Shown here: positions 42,294 to 51,330 of the stretch, piece by piece
How the letters are laid out: each line of letters begins with the position of its first letter
Position numbering within the stretch: the first letter of the stretch is position 1
DNA from: Martinezella dioscoreae
Lineage (GTDB): Bacteria > Pseudomonadota > Alphaproteobacteria > Rhizobiales > Rhizobiaceae
Direction: 5' to 3'
Length of the DNA stretch: 64,000 bases
Assembly: GCF_009176305.1 (NCBI RefSeq)
Contig: NZ_BLAJ01000002.1
Coordinates: forward strand, 124,001 to 188,000
Position numbers and translations under genes: made by a program
Notes under the pieces: generated by a model
Told to the model about the DNA's origin: nothing
The model's database searches: none
The model's input: only the letters and a program-made list of their open reading frames with translations

Positions 42294-43331
42294 TCAGCCG
42301 CCCCAAGTTTGTTCGAGGACACGGACCCAGTTCTGATGGGCGATTTTGGCAAGCGACTGATCGTCGAACCCGTGCGCGCGCAGGGCTTCGATCAGCTTCG
42401 GCAAGCCGCTCGCATCGCTGAGCGCCGCTGGAATGGTCGTGCCGTCGAAATCGGAGCCGAGCGCGACATGCTCGATGCCGATACGCTCAGCAATGTAAGC
42501 GACGTGGCGAACGAGGACTTCGAGCGGCGTATCGGTGTTTCTAACACCATCATCCCGCAGGAAGAGCACGCCGAAATTGATGCCGACCAGGCCGCCGGTA
42601 TCGCGGATCGCGTCGAGCTGCTTGTCGGTCAGATTGCGGCTGTGAGGGCTGATGGCATGCGCATTGGAATGCGAGGCGACCAGCGGCGCATTCGACAGCT
42701 TGGCGATATCCCAGAATCCCTGCTCGTTCATATGCGAGAGATCGATCATGATCCTGAGCTCGTTGCTGGCGCGGATCAGATCCTTGCCGGCGTCGGTAAG
42801 CCCTGGGCCGATATCGGGCGACGAAGGAAACCGGAAAGGCACACCATAGGCAAAGACATTGGGGCGGCTCCAGACCGGCCCGAGCGTGCGCAGGCCGGCC
42901 TGATGCAGAACGTAGAGAGCATCGAGATCGGCCGCGACCGCTTCCGCACCTTCGATGTGGAATACGGCAGCAAACTGGCCTTCGGCAATCGACCGCTTGA
43001 TATCACCGGCCGTGCGGCAGACCTTCACGGCTCCCTGGGAGCGCGCTTCAATCGCAAGCAGAAGCCGCGCCATGGCCAGAGTTTCATTCAGCGCGTCGGG
43101 CTGAGCAGGTGTTGCGAAATCGGCATTTTCCGCCTTCGGCTGATCCGGCGACGGGATAAATATGGCGCAGAGGCCGCCCGCGAGACCGCCACGGCGAGCG
43201 CGAGGCAGATCGATATGTCCGGCAGCTTCGCCATTCAGGAAAGCATCGACGGAATTCAAGCCACCGCGGCGCAGCCGGAGCAGCACGTCATTATGGCCAT
43301 CGAAGACAGGGATTATCGAGGATTCGGTCAT
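42294..43331 (-). CDS. M19-family membrane-type dipeptidase
   Basis: 345 residues, TIM barrel amidohydrolase. Zinc ligands follow the renal-dipeptidase pattern: FDGHNDVL (His, Asp) near residue 12, FHIEGAEAV (bridging Glu), and SHSNAHAISPHSRNLTD (His pair), with LGSDFDGTTIP (Asp) near the C-terminus. It hydrolyses dipeptides, often with D-residues, in cytoplasm or periplasm; no signal peptide is visible. Convergent with the P450 gene: a GGGGCG/CGCCCC hairpin (42286-42304) overlaps its stop codon. Confidence 0.93.
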   Translation of the reverse strand: MTESSIIPVFDGHNDVLLRLRRGGLNSVDAFLNGEAAGHIDLPRARRGGLAGGLCAIFIPSPDQPKAENADFATPAQPDALNETLAMARLLLAIEARSQGAVKVCRTAGDIKRSIAEGQFAAVFHIEGAEAVAADLDALYVLHQAGLRTLGPVWSRPNVFAYGVPFRFPSSPDIGPGLTDAGKDLIRASNELRIMIDLSHMNEQGFWDIAKLSNAPLVASHSNAHAISPHSRNLTDKQLDAIRDTGGLVGINFGVLFLRDDGVRNTDTPLEVLVRHVAYIAERIGIEHVALGSDFDGTTIPAALSDASGLPKLIEALRAHGFDDQSLAKIAHQNWVRVLEQTWGG

Positions 43332-43850
43332 GTCTCATTCCAAAAATTGCAGTTGATATCTGCCTAGGCAAGCTTGGCGGAATGGGCAACTGCAAACTAC
43401 GTATAGAGTCTGCGAAAATGGAATTGGTCGGTTGCAAGACCCCGCTATCAAAACGTTCGGAAATTACGATGGCGGCCGGGCGATGCCAAGGCGGCGAGGC
43501 AAAGGCGGAATAGTTCCGCAGCGGTTTTGCAGGGCGTCTCCATGGAGCGAGTTTTCGCTTTTGACGTGGCAGATGTGCCTGCACGAGACAAATCGGCTCA
43601 GCCAGCGCCATATTTTGCGGCAATTACAGCAGGAATATAGGTTTGGCGACCCGCAACACTTGCTTTTTCTAAAATGCGCAGCAAATGAAAGCATTAGTAT
43701 GGTGAAAGAGCTGGGAATACGGCAGGAATTACAGCAGCATACCAGCTTGCTGAAGAAGGCGGCTCAAAGCGGAGACAGCCGTCTGCTTGAATGATGGATG
43801 GAGCGGCGCGGCGCTCACGTCCTGTTTGAGCCGTGTTCGAGGAGAACGGA
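43332..43850. other. intergenic region without recognisable gene
   Basis: About 519 bp between divergent genes. A plus-strand frame at 43432-43794 reads through but has no ribosome site and an unstructured composition, so I do not call it. The region should hold the promoters of the dipeptidase and the AraC gene; I see no strong palindrome. Confidence 0.4.
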
Positions 43851-45038
43851 TTGTCTGATTTTCGGCGCGAGGAACGATCCGGATCTGCGTCAGACGAGGC
43901 GAAAGAATCGTCATGGCGCAAGGACAGGAAGTCGTTACAGTCAGAACGGCGGCGCTTCCCGCGACCGGAGAAGGCGGCCACGGAGGAAACCCTGCCGCCT
44001 CCAGCCTTGCAGCCGCTGAAGTTTTCGACGCGCGACATCGAGCCGGCCGCGCAATTTGCCGCCTGGCAAGCTTATGTCGCTCCCGTGGCCGACGTGCGAT
44101 TGCCGGATAATATCCCGCCGGAAGCCGGCTTTCCGGCCGATCATATCGCATGGAATCTGGGCGGCATGCTCATCGTTCAACAGGATACGCCGCCCCATAG
44201 CTACATGCGATCGCAGGCGAAGGTGAAAACCAATCACATCGATCACTGGCAGGTCTCAGTGCCGACCAGTGGCCGGACCTGGACGGAAGTCGATGGCCAC
44301 GTTCTGGAAGGCGAGCCGGGCAAGGTGGAACTGCGATCGCTGGGACACCCTTTTCGAGGGCGCTCGACGGAGGCGAAGGGCCTCTCGCTCTTCCTGCCGA
44401 GGGCATTGCTGTTCGACGTTCCCACACCGGTCGAGATCGAGAACAATATTGCGCTCTCCGGCGTGTTTACCAGCATGTTGATCGAATTCCTCGATAGCGT
44501 CGAAAACAATCTCGCGCGGTTTGCAGCCACCGATCTGCCGCACGTCGTCCAGACGGTGCGCAATATGATTGTGGCCTCCGTTTCGACCTCGGCGGCACAA
44601 TCGACCGGCACGGAACAGCATAGCATTCTCGCCCTGACGGAACGCGTGCGGCGGTTCGTGGAAAGCAATCTCATTTCGGGCGATCTGACGGTCGAGCACA
44701 TATGCCGTGAGCTCGGCATATCCCGTACCAGGCTCTATCAAATATTCGAACAATATGGCGGCGTGCATCACTATATTCAGCGCCGTCGCCTCCTGTCGGC
44801 TCATGCCGCCCTCAGCGATCCCGCCAATCGGGAACAGATCGTCGACATTGCCTTTGCAGTCGGCTTTTCCTCGGCAGCGCACTTCAGCCGAGCCTTCGGC
44901 AAGGAGTTCGGCTATAGTCCCCGCGAAGCCAGAAACCTTACCATCCCGCGCTATCTCGGGCAGGTCATCTCACCGGCATCCTCCGGCAGCAGCCACTCCT
45001 TCGACGAATGGCTGAAAACCCTCGGCTACTATCACTAG
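43851..45038 (+). CDS. AraC-family regulator with AraC-binding-like N-domain
   Basis: About 395 residues. The first 55 residues are low-complexity and charged. The middle resembles the AraC-binding-like domain (HWQVSVPTSGRTWTEVDGH; LRSLGHPFRGRSTEAKGLSLFLP). The last 100 residues contain the two helix-turn-helix units (GDLTVEHICRELGISRTRLYQIF and IVDIAFAVGFSSAAHFSRAFGKEFGYSP). Start: TTG 43851 has GGAG six bases upstream; GTG 43833 in the same frame is possible. No clear target gene lies alongside; the N-domain class is common in regulators of aromatic or fatty-acid-like compound use. Confidence 0.85.
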   Translation: MSDFRREERSGSASDEAKESSWRKDRKSLQSERRRFPRPEKAATEETLPPPALQPLKFSTRDIEPAAQFAAWQAYVAPVADVRLPDNIPPEAGFPADHIAWNLGGMLIVQQDTPPHSYMRSQAKVKTNHIDHWQVSVPTSGRTWTEVDGHVLEGEPGKVELRSLGHPFRGRSTEAKGLSLFLPRALLFDVPTPVEIENNIALSGVFTSMLIEFLDSVENNLARFAATDLPHVVQTVRNMIVASVSTSAAQSTGTEQHSILALTERVRRFVESNLISGDLTVEHICRELGISRTRLYQIFEQYGGVHHYIQRRRLLSAHAALSDPANREQIVDIAFAVGFSSAAHFSRAFGKEFGYSPREARNLTIPRYLGQVISPASSGSSHSFDEWLKTLGYYH

Positions 45039-45306
45039 ACCGCGGATTTCTATGCCTCAAGGCGAGCGCGCCCGGAGGGCACGCGCAAGCGAGGGGCACG
45101 TCTTCCCACCAATCCCCGTGTCGGCCCGAAACCGCACTTCAGCAATTGCGAAAATGGACGCTGCTGCAAGTTTCCGGATGCACGTCTAACGACATATGGT
45201 GCGTAACCCATTAAAAAAGAAGGACAATAGTCGTTCGGAGACCGAAGCCCTGGTGTTTGGTGAATGTACTGTGCGTCCAACGGGGCAAGTCATAGGGAAA
45301 ACAGCA

Positions 45307-45528
45307 ATGGTATCTACTCGCCAGACAATAGAGATCAGCAAGCCTCAGCATCCCGTCAATGACTCATACCGCGCAGTCGAGCGCGAAGAGGTCCTTGAAG
45401 TGGCCTTTCGTGACTTTGTTCAAATGGCGCTCGCTGCCGGCTGGAACGAGCCCGAGGTCGCTTTGACCTTGGCCGATATTGCCGATGACTATGTGATGGC
45501 TCTCGCTGGTAGAGTTGCTGAGAAATAG
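45307..45528 (+). CDS. small hypothetical protein, 73 aa
   Basis: Starts MVSTRQTIEISKPQHPVNDS and continues with a helical, Glu/Ala-rich part (EEVLEVAFRDFVQMALAAGW, then ALTLADIADDYVMAL) that has the look of a folded protein. AGGGAAAA lies 7 bases before the ATG at 45307; a longer frame from 45196 lacks support. No family is recognised. Confidence 0.5.
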   Translation: MVSTRQTIEISKPQHPVNDSYRAVEREEVLEVAFRDFVQMALAAGWNEPEVALTLADIADDYVMALAGRVAEK

Positions 45529-45723
45529 TGTACCGCGTCCGTCCGCGCTCCGCAGGGGTGAGCACGAACGGTTAGAAGCAACTCTCCAGCATGCCGTCGG
45601 TGACACCGCTCAAAAGAACAAGAATGCGGCTCACCGGCGGCATGAATTTTATTCGGCAAGCAGTCAGCATGCTTCCTTCATGCTCTGCCCCATCCAGGCA
45701 AGATTTGTAGAAAGCAGGTCACG

Positions 45724-46161
45724 ATGAAGATCAGGCAACATCTCTGGTTTCAACATGACATGGAAACGGCGATCGAACTTTATACGTCGCTTATCCCGGG
45801 TTCGGCAGCCGGATGGGTCTCAAGTATTCTCACCGACAATCTGAATGGACCGGCCGGCAGCGTAAAGTTTGCAGGTTTTACACTTGGAAATCGCGCCTAT
45901 ATGGGCTTCGAGGCAGGGCCATTCGACCGCTCGGAGCATAGTTCTTCCATCACAGTCGAATGTGCGACACAGGACGAGGCGGACCGTTTGCGTTATGCGC
46001 TGGGGAAAAGCCGTCCCGACGATCGCGGCCTTGTGAGAGATCCATGGGGCATCTATTGGCAGTTTCTGGTCAGGCAGCAAAGCGCTGACGCCAAAATATC
46101 CGCCAAATCCGAGCAAATCGGCAGCGTCACGGTCACAAAAAAGAAATTCGCCGCCGCCTGA
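45724..46161 (+). CDS. VOC-superfamily (PhnB/3-dmu-9_3-mt-like) protein
   Basis: 145 residues of the glyoxalase/bleomycin-resistance fold in the PhnB-like branch: KIRQHLWFQHDMETAIELYTSLIPGS at the start, VKFAGFTLGNRAYMGFEAGP, and the closing RGLVRDPWGIYWQFLV that is typical of the family. These small proteins bind metal or small ligands; enzymatic roles are rarely proven. Ribosome site AGGTCACG before the ATG. Confidence 0.82.
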   Translation: MKIRQHLWFQHDMETAIELYTSLIPGSAAGWVSSILTDNLNGPAGSVKFAGFTLGNRAYMGFEAGPFDRSEHSSSITVECATQDEADRLRYALGKSRPDDRGLVRDPWGIYWQFLVRQQSADAKISAKSEQIGSVTVTKKKFAAA

Positions 46162-46247
46162 AAGGCGCGGCAAAGCTATCGTAAAACTCGAAGGTCGCAG
46201 CAAACGCATGGCTTTCAGCCAGTCGAGAGCATGCGCTGCCGTGATGT

Positions 46248-46280
46248 AAGCGGAGGCCGACCCACACTCGGCTTCCGCTT
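46248..46280. terminator. bidirectional hairpin terminator between convergent genes
   Basis: AAGCGGAGGCCGA (46248-46260) pairs with TCGGCTTCCGCTT (46268-46280): 13 bp with one G-U, loop CCCACAC. Lies between the stops of the VOC gene and the small secreted protein, with AT-rich flanks on both sides. Confidence 0.7.
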
Positions 46281-46297
46281 ATGCTCTATTTCGAGCG

Positions 46298-46669
46298 TCA
46301 GTCGAGGACCGGGCAGCCGCGTCGATTGGCGAAGACCATGCGGTCCGGACCGCCATCGTTCCAGCCGCGAACGACGATGCGGCGTCCGTTACTGTCGACC
46401 GAATCAATGCGACGGAAGCCTTCCGCCCGCGCGGCGCGCATGAGATCGCGTCTGTCGCAACCGCGGTCACGATCCCAGCCCCTGTCGCGGTCACGATCCC
46501 AGCCGCGCGGCGGACCTCTCCAGTCCCGACCCTGGTCGCGCTGCCAGGGCGGCGGTGCATAATCGTCATCGCCGCCATAATACTGCGCCGAAGCGACAGA
46601 CGTCATCAGTTGCAACGCGGCCAATCCGACCACGGCAACACGCGAAATCCGTACCAAACCTTCAAGCAT
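46298..46669 (-). CDS. small secreted protein, Arg/Asp/Trp-rich
   Basis: About 123 residues. N-terminal signal peptide (VRISRVAVVGLAALQLMTSVASAQ), then YYGGDDDYAPPPWQR and an Arg/Asp/Trp-rich stretch with an 8-residue repeat (RGWDRDRD, RGWDRDRG), then a small conserved-looking C-terminus (GFRRIDSVDSNGRRIVVRGW). Two Cys may form a disulfide. AAGGGAA precedes ATG 46669. Periplasmic or outer-surface protein of unknown function; such short repeat proteins are common in rhizobia. Confidence 0.6.
   Translation of the reverse strand: MLEGLVRISRVAVVGLAALQLMTSVASAQYYGGDDDYAPPPWQRDQGRDWRGPPRGWDRDRDRGWDRDRGCDRRDLMRAARAEGFRRIDSVDSNGRRIVVRGWNDGGPDRMVFANRRGCPVLD
46463..46504 (-). repeat. 24-bp tandem repeat inside the small secreted protein
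   Basis: GCGGTCACGATCCCAGCC occurs at 46463-46480 and again at 46487-46504, period 24 bp, encoding the 8-residue Arg/Trp/Asp repeat. Repeat number could vary between strains. Confidence 0.7.
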
Positions 46670-46804
46670 TTCCCTTACCCCCATTTCCTGTCTTGTAGAC
46701 AAGAATAAAGATATGCCGATTCGCATGAACTCTGCCTGAACGCAGTCGGAACTGGATTGGGTGCCGCGCTGCCGCCCAATCGCAGCGCTTTTGCGCGACA
46801 TGTC

Positions 46805-47428
46805 TCAGCTGAAGGGAAAGGCGCGAAATTCCGCGCTCTCCTCGGCACGCACCGACAGCGCATGAAGGCGCGGGCAAGCCTTTACATCGAGGGCATCGGG
46901 CAGCATCTCGCGCGTAAAGCGAAACGCGACAACACTGGTGATATCAGCCTGGAGCGGCCGTCTACCGAAGAGCCAGGGATCGGCCTGCGGCATCTCCGCC
47001 TCCAGCAGACGGTACGCCGCCGCAAGCTGACCATGAATTCGATCAAGCCAGGGCTGATGCTGCTTTTCCATAGGACGCAGCTTATGCTCGTAGACGATCT
47101 GAACCGTCTTTTCACACGCTGCCAGCGCAAGACCGATGATGCGCAGAGACCGGGCATGATCCTGCGGATCGACGGGCATGAGGCTGCGCCCCGACGGCGC
47201 GATGCGTTCGGCATGCGCAAGTATTAGGCTCGAATCCATCAAGACGGTTCCGTCATCCGTGACAAGCGACGGCGCCTTCACGACGGGATTGATATCGGCA
47301 AAAGCCTCGAAAGCGCTGAAAACAGAAAGCGGCTCATGCACGAATGCTATATCGAGTGCGCGCAGCGAGATCGCCACACGCCTGACAAAAGGCGAATCCA
47401 GCATTCCGATCAGTCTCATATCCACCAT
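46805..47428 (-). CDS. glutathione S-transferase family protein
   Basis: 207 residues. Thioredoxin-like N-domain with LDSPFVRRVAISLRALDIAF (Ser at the catalytic position) and the glutathione-binding VKAPSLVTDDGTVLMDSSLI (cis-Pro region, Asp-Ser), then an all-helical C-domain. Conjugates glutathione to electrophiles or acts as thiol reductase in the cytoplasm. ATG 47428 has AAGAG six bases upstream; ATG 47434 and 47419 are alternatives. Divergent from the AraC-type regulator at 47542 by 113 bp, so it may be that protein's target. Confidence 0.88.
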   Translation of the reverse strand: MVDMRLIGMLDSPFVRRVAISLRALDIAFVHEPLSVFSAFEAFADINPVVKAPSLVTDDGTVLMDSSLILAHAERIAPSGRSLMPVDPQDHARSLRIIGLALAACEKTVQIVYEHKLRPMEKQHQPWLDRIHGQLAAAYRLLEAEMPQADPWLFGRRPLQADITSVVAFRFTREMLPDALDVKACPRLHALSVRAEESAEFRAFPFS

Positions 47429-47541
47429 CACCATCTCTTTGCTTGGACAAGCGCAAGGACCGCGCCGCGATCCGATGAGGAATAGTAGCCGGGGGCGGAC
47501 GGCGATTGCCAGTGGCCGAAAAAGCCATTAGCGCAAGGATC

Positions 47542-48534
47542 ATGCCAAAGAATGCCAACCCGCTTGTCGTCATCGCCGCCTATGACCAGCTCTGCACCTT
47601 CGAATTCGGATGCGCCTTCGAAGTGTTCGGATTATCGCGACCGGAAATGGAGCTGGGCTGGTATCGCTGCATGACCGCTGCAGTAGAGCCCGGACCCATT
47701 CGAGGTGCCGGCGGCCTGACCGTCAATTCGGACGGTGGCCTCGAGCTGTTCGATCAGGCGGATACGATCGTCATACCGGGTTGGCGAGGGCCGGGCGCCG
47801 CGGCTCCCGAGCCGCTTCTCGAAGCGCTACGGAAAGCCCACGCCAAAGGTGTCCGGCTGGTGTCGATCTGCGGAGGCGCCTTCGTGCTGGCTCAGACCGG
47901 CCTGTTGTCCGGCAGACGCGCGACGACCCATTGGCATCATGCCGCAAGGCTTGCTTCCGCCTATCCGGAAATCGATATCGAGCCGCACTCCCTCTATGTC
48001 GACGAAGGCGACATATTGACATCGGCCGGCAGTGCGGCCGGGCTCGATCTTTGCATTCATGTCGTGCGCAAGGATTTCGGCGCCAAGGCGGCCAATAGCG
48101 TAGCCCGGCGGCTTGTCGTCGCCGCCCATCGCGAAGGCGGCCAAATGCAGTTTATCGAGCGCCCGGTCGCGGGGCGCGGTGCCACGCGGCTATCCGCTCT
48201 GCTAGATGCGATCCGGAGAGACCTCGCACAACAATGGAGCGTCCAGCGCATGGCGGAAGAAGCATGCGTAAGCGTGCGAAGCCTGCATCGTCACATTCGC
48301 GAGGCGATGGGGGTCGCACCGGGGGAATGGCTTCAAAACGAGCGTCTCGCGCGATCACGCGAGCTTCTGGAAGAAACAAGCCTTCCTGTTTCGGTCATCG
48401 CAATGCATGTCGGTCTGGGAAGCGCTGCAAACTTCCGTCATCATTTTCGCACAAGCGTCGGATTGTCACCGACAGCCTATCGATCGCGATTCCGCAGCGC
48501 CGACGGCGAACAACAATCTCGTGCGTCTAACTGA
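47542..48534 (+). CDS. GlxA/FtrA-type transcriptional regulator (DJ-1/PfpI domain plus AraC domain)
   Basis: About 330 residues. N-terminal GATase1-like domain: VVIAAYDQLCTFEFGCAFEVFGL, DTIVIPGWRGPG, and VSICGGAFVLAQTGLLSGRRATTHW with the nucleophile-elbow Cys. C-terminal AraC helix-turn-helix pair: WSVQRMAEEACVSVRSLHRHI and VSVIAMHVGLGSAANFRHHFRTSVGLSPTAYR. This fusion is an activator type found with amino-acid or betaine-like catabolism. ATG 47542 follows AAGGATC; TTG 47506 is less likely. Confidence 0.92.
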   Translation: MPKNANPLVVIAAYDQLCTFEFGCAFEVFGLSRPEMELGWYRCMTAAVEPGPIRGAGGLTVNSDGGLELFDQADTIVIPGWRGPGAAAPEPLLEALRKAHAKGVRLVSICGGAFVLAQTGLLSGRRATTHWHHAARLASAYPEIDIEPHSLYVDEGDILTSAGSAAGLDLCIHVVRKDFGAKAANSVARRLVVAAHREGGQMQFIERPVAGRGATRLSALLDAIRRDLAQQWSVQRMAEEACVSVRSLHRHIREAMGVAPGEWLQNERLARSRELLEETSLPVSVIAMHVGLGSAANFRHHFRTSVGLSPTAYRSRFRSADGEQQSRASN

Positions 48535-48541
48535 ACAATAT

Positions 48542-48967
48542 CTATCGCGATTTGGAGCCTTTGGAGATGTAGGATCTACCCCCGGCTGTACGGCGAGGAC
48601 GCGGCGTCGCCCGCGAGAGCCGATCTCCGCGGTGCCAGTCTGTGATTGCCGAATGGACCGATTGGGATAGAAGCATCGCCCCGGCCAGGCAATAGAGCAG
48701 GACGATGATGGCTGCCTCGACGATCAGAGGCAGAAATGCAAAGCGAGCGCCCGGGCTTTCCTCCTCTTCCGGGAGCAGATCAGGCAACCCGAGGATCATC
48801 GCCGTTAACGGCGAGGCAAGGATAGCAACGAAAGCGACACCATGAATCCAGAGGCGAAATCGAGGCAATTTTCCCGCCACCCAAAAGGCCAGAAGCGGAG
48901 CGCCTATATTGCATATCAAGCCAAGTAAAACAGCGATCTCTGTCGGCAGGATCGAATCGTCGTGCAT
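48542..48967 (-). CDS. hypothetical membrane protein
   Basis: About 141 residues with three likely membrane helices (EIAVLLGLICNIGAPLLAFW; IHGVAFVAILASPLTAMILG; LIVEAAIIVLLYCLAGAMLL) and a basic cytoplasmic tail rich in Arg/Ser. GGGATTGGGA precedes ATG 48967, which is favoured over 49006. No family is recognised. It converges on the GlxA-type regulator with only 7 bp between stops. Confidence 0.55.
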   Translation of the reverse strand: MHDDSILPTEIAVLLGLICNIGAPLLAFWVAGKLPRFRLWIHGVAFVAILASPLTAMILGLPDLLPEEEESPGARFAFLPLIVEAAIIVLLYCLAGAMLLSQSVHSAITDWHRGDRLSRATPRPRRTAGGRSYISKGSKSR

Positions 48968-49084
48968 GAATTCCCAATCCCTCAATGCTACCCAGATTAG
49001 TGCCATGCACCCTAAAAAACAACTTGATCGTCTGCGCCCACACCCAGCAGAAATGAGGCTTTCACCGCTACAAATGATCGGAAA

Positions 49085-49909
49085 TCATTGCCACCATGGT
49101 TCGCGGCGATGCCATTTAAGATCACGCCGGCGGCTCCTTCCCTCAGCCTTCCTGTCACCCTTCAAATGATCCAGATAACCGCCCAGGACACTATTGATGA
49201 AAACATGGGTTTTCGTCAGACTTGAGCCGAGCCGCCTGAATCTGGCTTCCTTGTCCTGTTCCATCTGCTGGAGCACCTTCCAGAAGACGAAGCTGTCATG
49301 GCTTTCCTTCAGTGTCAGGAAATAGCCGGAGGAATAAGCCCCTTCGAAACGGTCGATGAAGGTCAATATCGCCGGATGACGCAGGTTGTATCCCACCCAT
49401 CCGCATTCGGGATAGATTCTCCTGTTCAGATAGGCGGCAAGCTGATTTCCACGCGGGGCGATTCCATCGAGAAAACTCTTCGGAATGGGCCTATGGGTCA
49501 CGGTATCGGCATCAAGCCATATCAGCTGATCGACCGTGTTATGATGGCGCCTGACGGCATCGGCGACCGCAAAGACCTTGTTGGAAAAGCGCACGGCGTC
49601 CCACCGGAAATCCCGCACCAGCCCATTGCGTGACGAGATATATCCGTTTGCCTGCGGTTCGCTGCCATAGGCATCGCGAAAGCCGCACAGCCGGGGCAAT
49701 GTCTCGCAATGATCGAAAACCAGAAGACGGCGGTCCTTCTCCTCGATTTCGACATTCTCGGCATAGATGACCAAAGAGACTTCCTTCGGCCAGCAGGCAA
49801 GGAAGGTCTCGATACATTTCTTGCCGTAGTCACGATAACCCTTTTCATGAAAGGTGGTGACAACGATATGGCTCAGCTCTTCCCGTTGCCACGGATTGGT
49901 CAGAAACAT
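49085..49909 (-). CDS. GT8-like glycosyltransferase family protein (putative)
   Basis: 274 residues, soluble. The sequence begins like an A-fold glycosyltransferase (IVVTTFHEKGYRDYGKKCIE; VSLVIYAENVEIEE), and a D-x-D-like metal/nucleotide-sugar motif is in LIWLDADTVTHRPIP. The tail is basic (HLKGDRKAEGRSRRRDLKWHRR). If active it would transfer a sugar from a nucleotide-sugar donor, for example in surface polysaccharide assembly. No other polysaccharide gene stands next to it. Ribosome site before the ATG is weak. Confidence 0.65.
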   Translation of the reverse strand: MFLTNPWQREELSHIVVTTFHEKGYRDYGKKCIETFLACWPKEVSLVIYAENVEIEEKDRRLLVFDHCETLPRLCGFRDAYGSEPQANGYISSRNGLVRDFRWDAVRFSNKVFAVADAVRRHHNTVDQLIWLDADTVTHRPIPKSFLDGIAPRGNQLAAYLNRRIYPECGWVGYNLRHPAILTFIDRFEGAYSSGYFLTLKESHDSFVFWKVLQQMEQDKEARFRRLGSSLTKTHVFINSVLGGYLDHLKGDRKAEGRSRRRDLKWHRREPWWQ

Positions 49910-50140
49910 CGGCAGTCGGACTCCGCAATAAGATAACTCCCCATGCGTCTATCCGATCGTCTTGGCCTGCCGGTTTCCAAATATTTCCGAACTGTGGATT
50001 TTCAGGGAAATCTTGTTGCAAAGCTTAGGCTTAAAAGGGCTGGAACCCACATGCAGGCATCGCGGCTCACCTGGTTCAAACGGACCTGTCGCCGACATCA
50101 ATCTAGGCATGCGTCGGAAGGGAGGAATTATGAAGAGATA

Positions 50141-51163
50141 TCAGGACGCGCCGTCAGCCGCTCCATAACCATCGATTCCCACGATTGTCGGCTTGAAGGC
50201 TACGGTTTTCCGCATTGCATCCCCGCCGGTCACGACCGCATGGCGCACCAATTGCGCCGCAACCTCACCAATAGCGCGCCGAGGCGAGCGGGAGGTTGCG
50301 ATCGGCGCGGGTAGCGAAGCGACCAGATCCAGCCCGTTGAAGCCGGCAATCAGGATCTTCTCAGGAACCGCGACACCCAGCTCCATGCAGGCAAACAAGC
50401 CGCCGCTCGCCATGTCGTCGTTGGAATAATAGATGCAATCGAGATCCGGCACCGCTGCAAGCAGCGATGTCGTGAGCCGCTTTCCAAGCGCGATCGAGGA
50501 AAAGGCATCTTCTATCCGCTGCTCGGCAAACCCCAGACCATGGGCATGCAGGACGCGTTCGAAGCCGGCCTTGCGCTTGGCCGCGCGCAGATCCTTTACC
50601 AGAGCACTGCCGACATAACCGAACCGTCTTCGTCCCGCCGCAATCAGCGCCTCGGCCATATCCTCCCCCGCCGCACTATGAGACAGTCCGACATTGAAAT
50701 CGATCGGCGTGCCATCGAGATCCATGAGCTGGATAACCGGAATATTGGAGTGGCGGAGCAGCTCCACGGTCTCCTCCGGCTGATCGAGCCCGGTGACGAT
50801 GATGGCGCAGGGCTGCCAGGAAAGCATGTCGCGGATGATCTCGCGCTCCTTGGCTATATCATAGTCAGATATGCCGAACACGGCCTGCATGCCGGAACCG
50901 TCGAGCCCGGCGGAAATACCGGCGAGGACCTCCGGAAAGACGATGTTCGACATGCTGGGAACGACGACGGCGACCAGATTGGTGCGCTGCGAAGACAAGG
51001 AGAGCGCCAGCCTGTTGCCGACGTAGTTCATCCGCGTCGCTGCTTCGATCACCCTGTCACGCGTCTCGCTGGAAACGTCGGCGACGCCGCGAAGCGCACG
51101 CGATGCCGTCATCTTGCTGACGCCCGCTTCGATCGCGACTTCTTCCAGAGTGGGTTTGCGCAT
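50141..51163 (-). CDS. LacI-family regulator of the erythronate/threonate locus
   Basis: 340 residues. Helix-turn-helix LEEVAIEAGVSKMTASRALRG, hinge near NRLALSLSSQRTNLVAVVVP, sensor with DLDCIYYSNDDMASGGLFA and IAGFNGLDLVASLP; the style is that of the gluconate repressor GntR/IdnR branch. GAGGG stands before ATG 51163; a TTG lies two codons further up. It is divergent from the threonate-type operon starting at 51331; a 14-bp palindrome made of two ACCGGT repeats in between is the likely operator. Effector probably a four-carbon sugar acid. Confidence 0.93.
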   Translation of the reverse strand: MRKPTLEEVAIEAGVSKMTASRALRGVADVSSETRDRVIEAATRMNYVGNRLALSLSSQRTNLVAVVVPSMSNIVFPEVLAGISAGLDGSGMQAVFGISDYDIAKEREIIRDMLSWQPCAIIVTGLDQPEETVELLRHSNIPVIQLMDLDGTPIDFNVGLSHSAAGEDMAEALIAAGRRRFGYVGSALVKDLRAAKRKAGFERVLHAHGLGFAEQRIEDAFSSIALGKRLTTSLLAAVPDLDCIYYSNDDMASGGLFACMELGVAVPEKILIAGFNGLDLVASLPAPIATSRSPRRAIGEVAAQLVRHAVVTGGDAMRKTVAFKPTIVGIDGYGAADGAS

Positions 51164-51252
51164 CCCCAAGCAACCCTCGATGAACCATGGCGGCTGGCAC
51201 GATGCCGCCCCTCTTCATAGAATGTTTCCCGAAAAAGGCAAACATCCTCCTA

Positions 51253-51301
51253 TTGACAAATACCGGGAAATTGAGGCTTGTTATCGATACCGGTACCGGT
51301 A
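51253..51301 (+). promoter_or_regulatory. promoter with LacI-type operator before ltnD
   Basis: A consensus -35 TTGACA (51253-51258) is followed by an AT-richer segment with a weak -10 candidate near 51278-51283, and then by a perfect palindrome TACCGGTACCGGTA (51288-51301). Gluconate-type repressors bind ACCGGT-centred sites, so bound LacI protein here would block initiation or clearance. Confidence 0.6.
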
Positions 51302-51330
51302 ACATAGCCGAAAATTGCAGAGGTAGCACG

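Noticed and set aside
42309..43367. 352-residue plus-strand frame opposite the dipeptidase
   Set aside because: Shadow; zinc-ligand motifs of the M19 family are on the minus strand.
43432..43794. 120-residue plus-strand frame in the 43332-43850 gap
   Set aside because: No ribosome site, composition unlike its neighbours, no motif.
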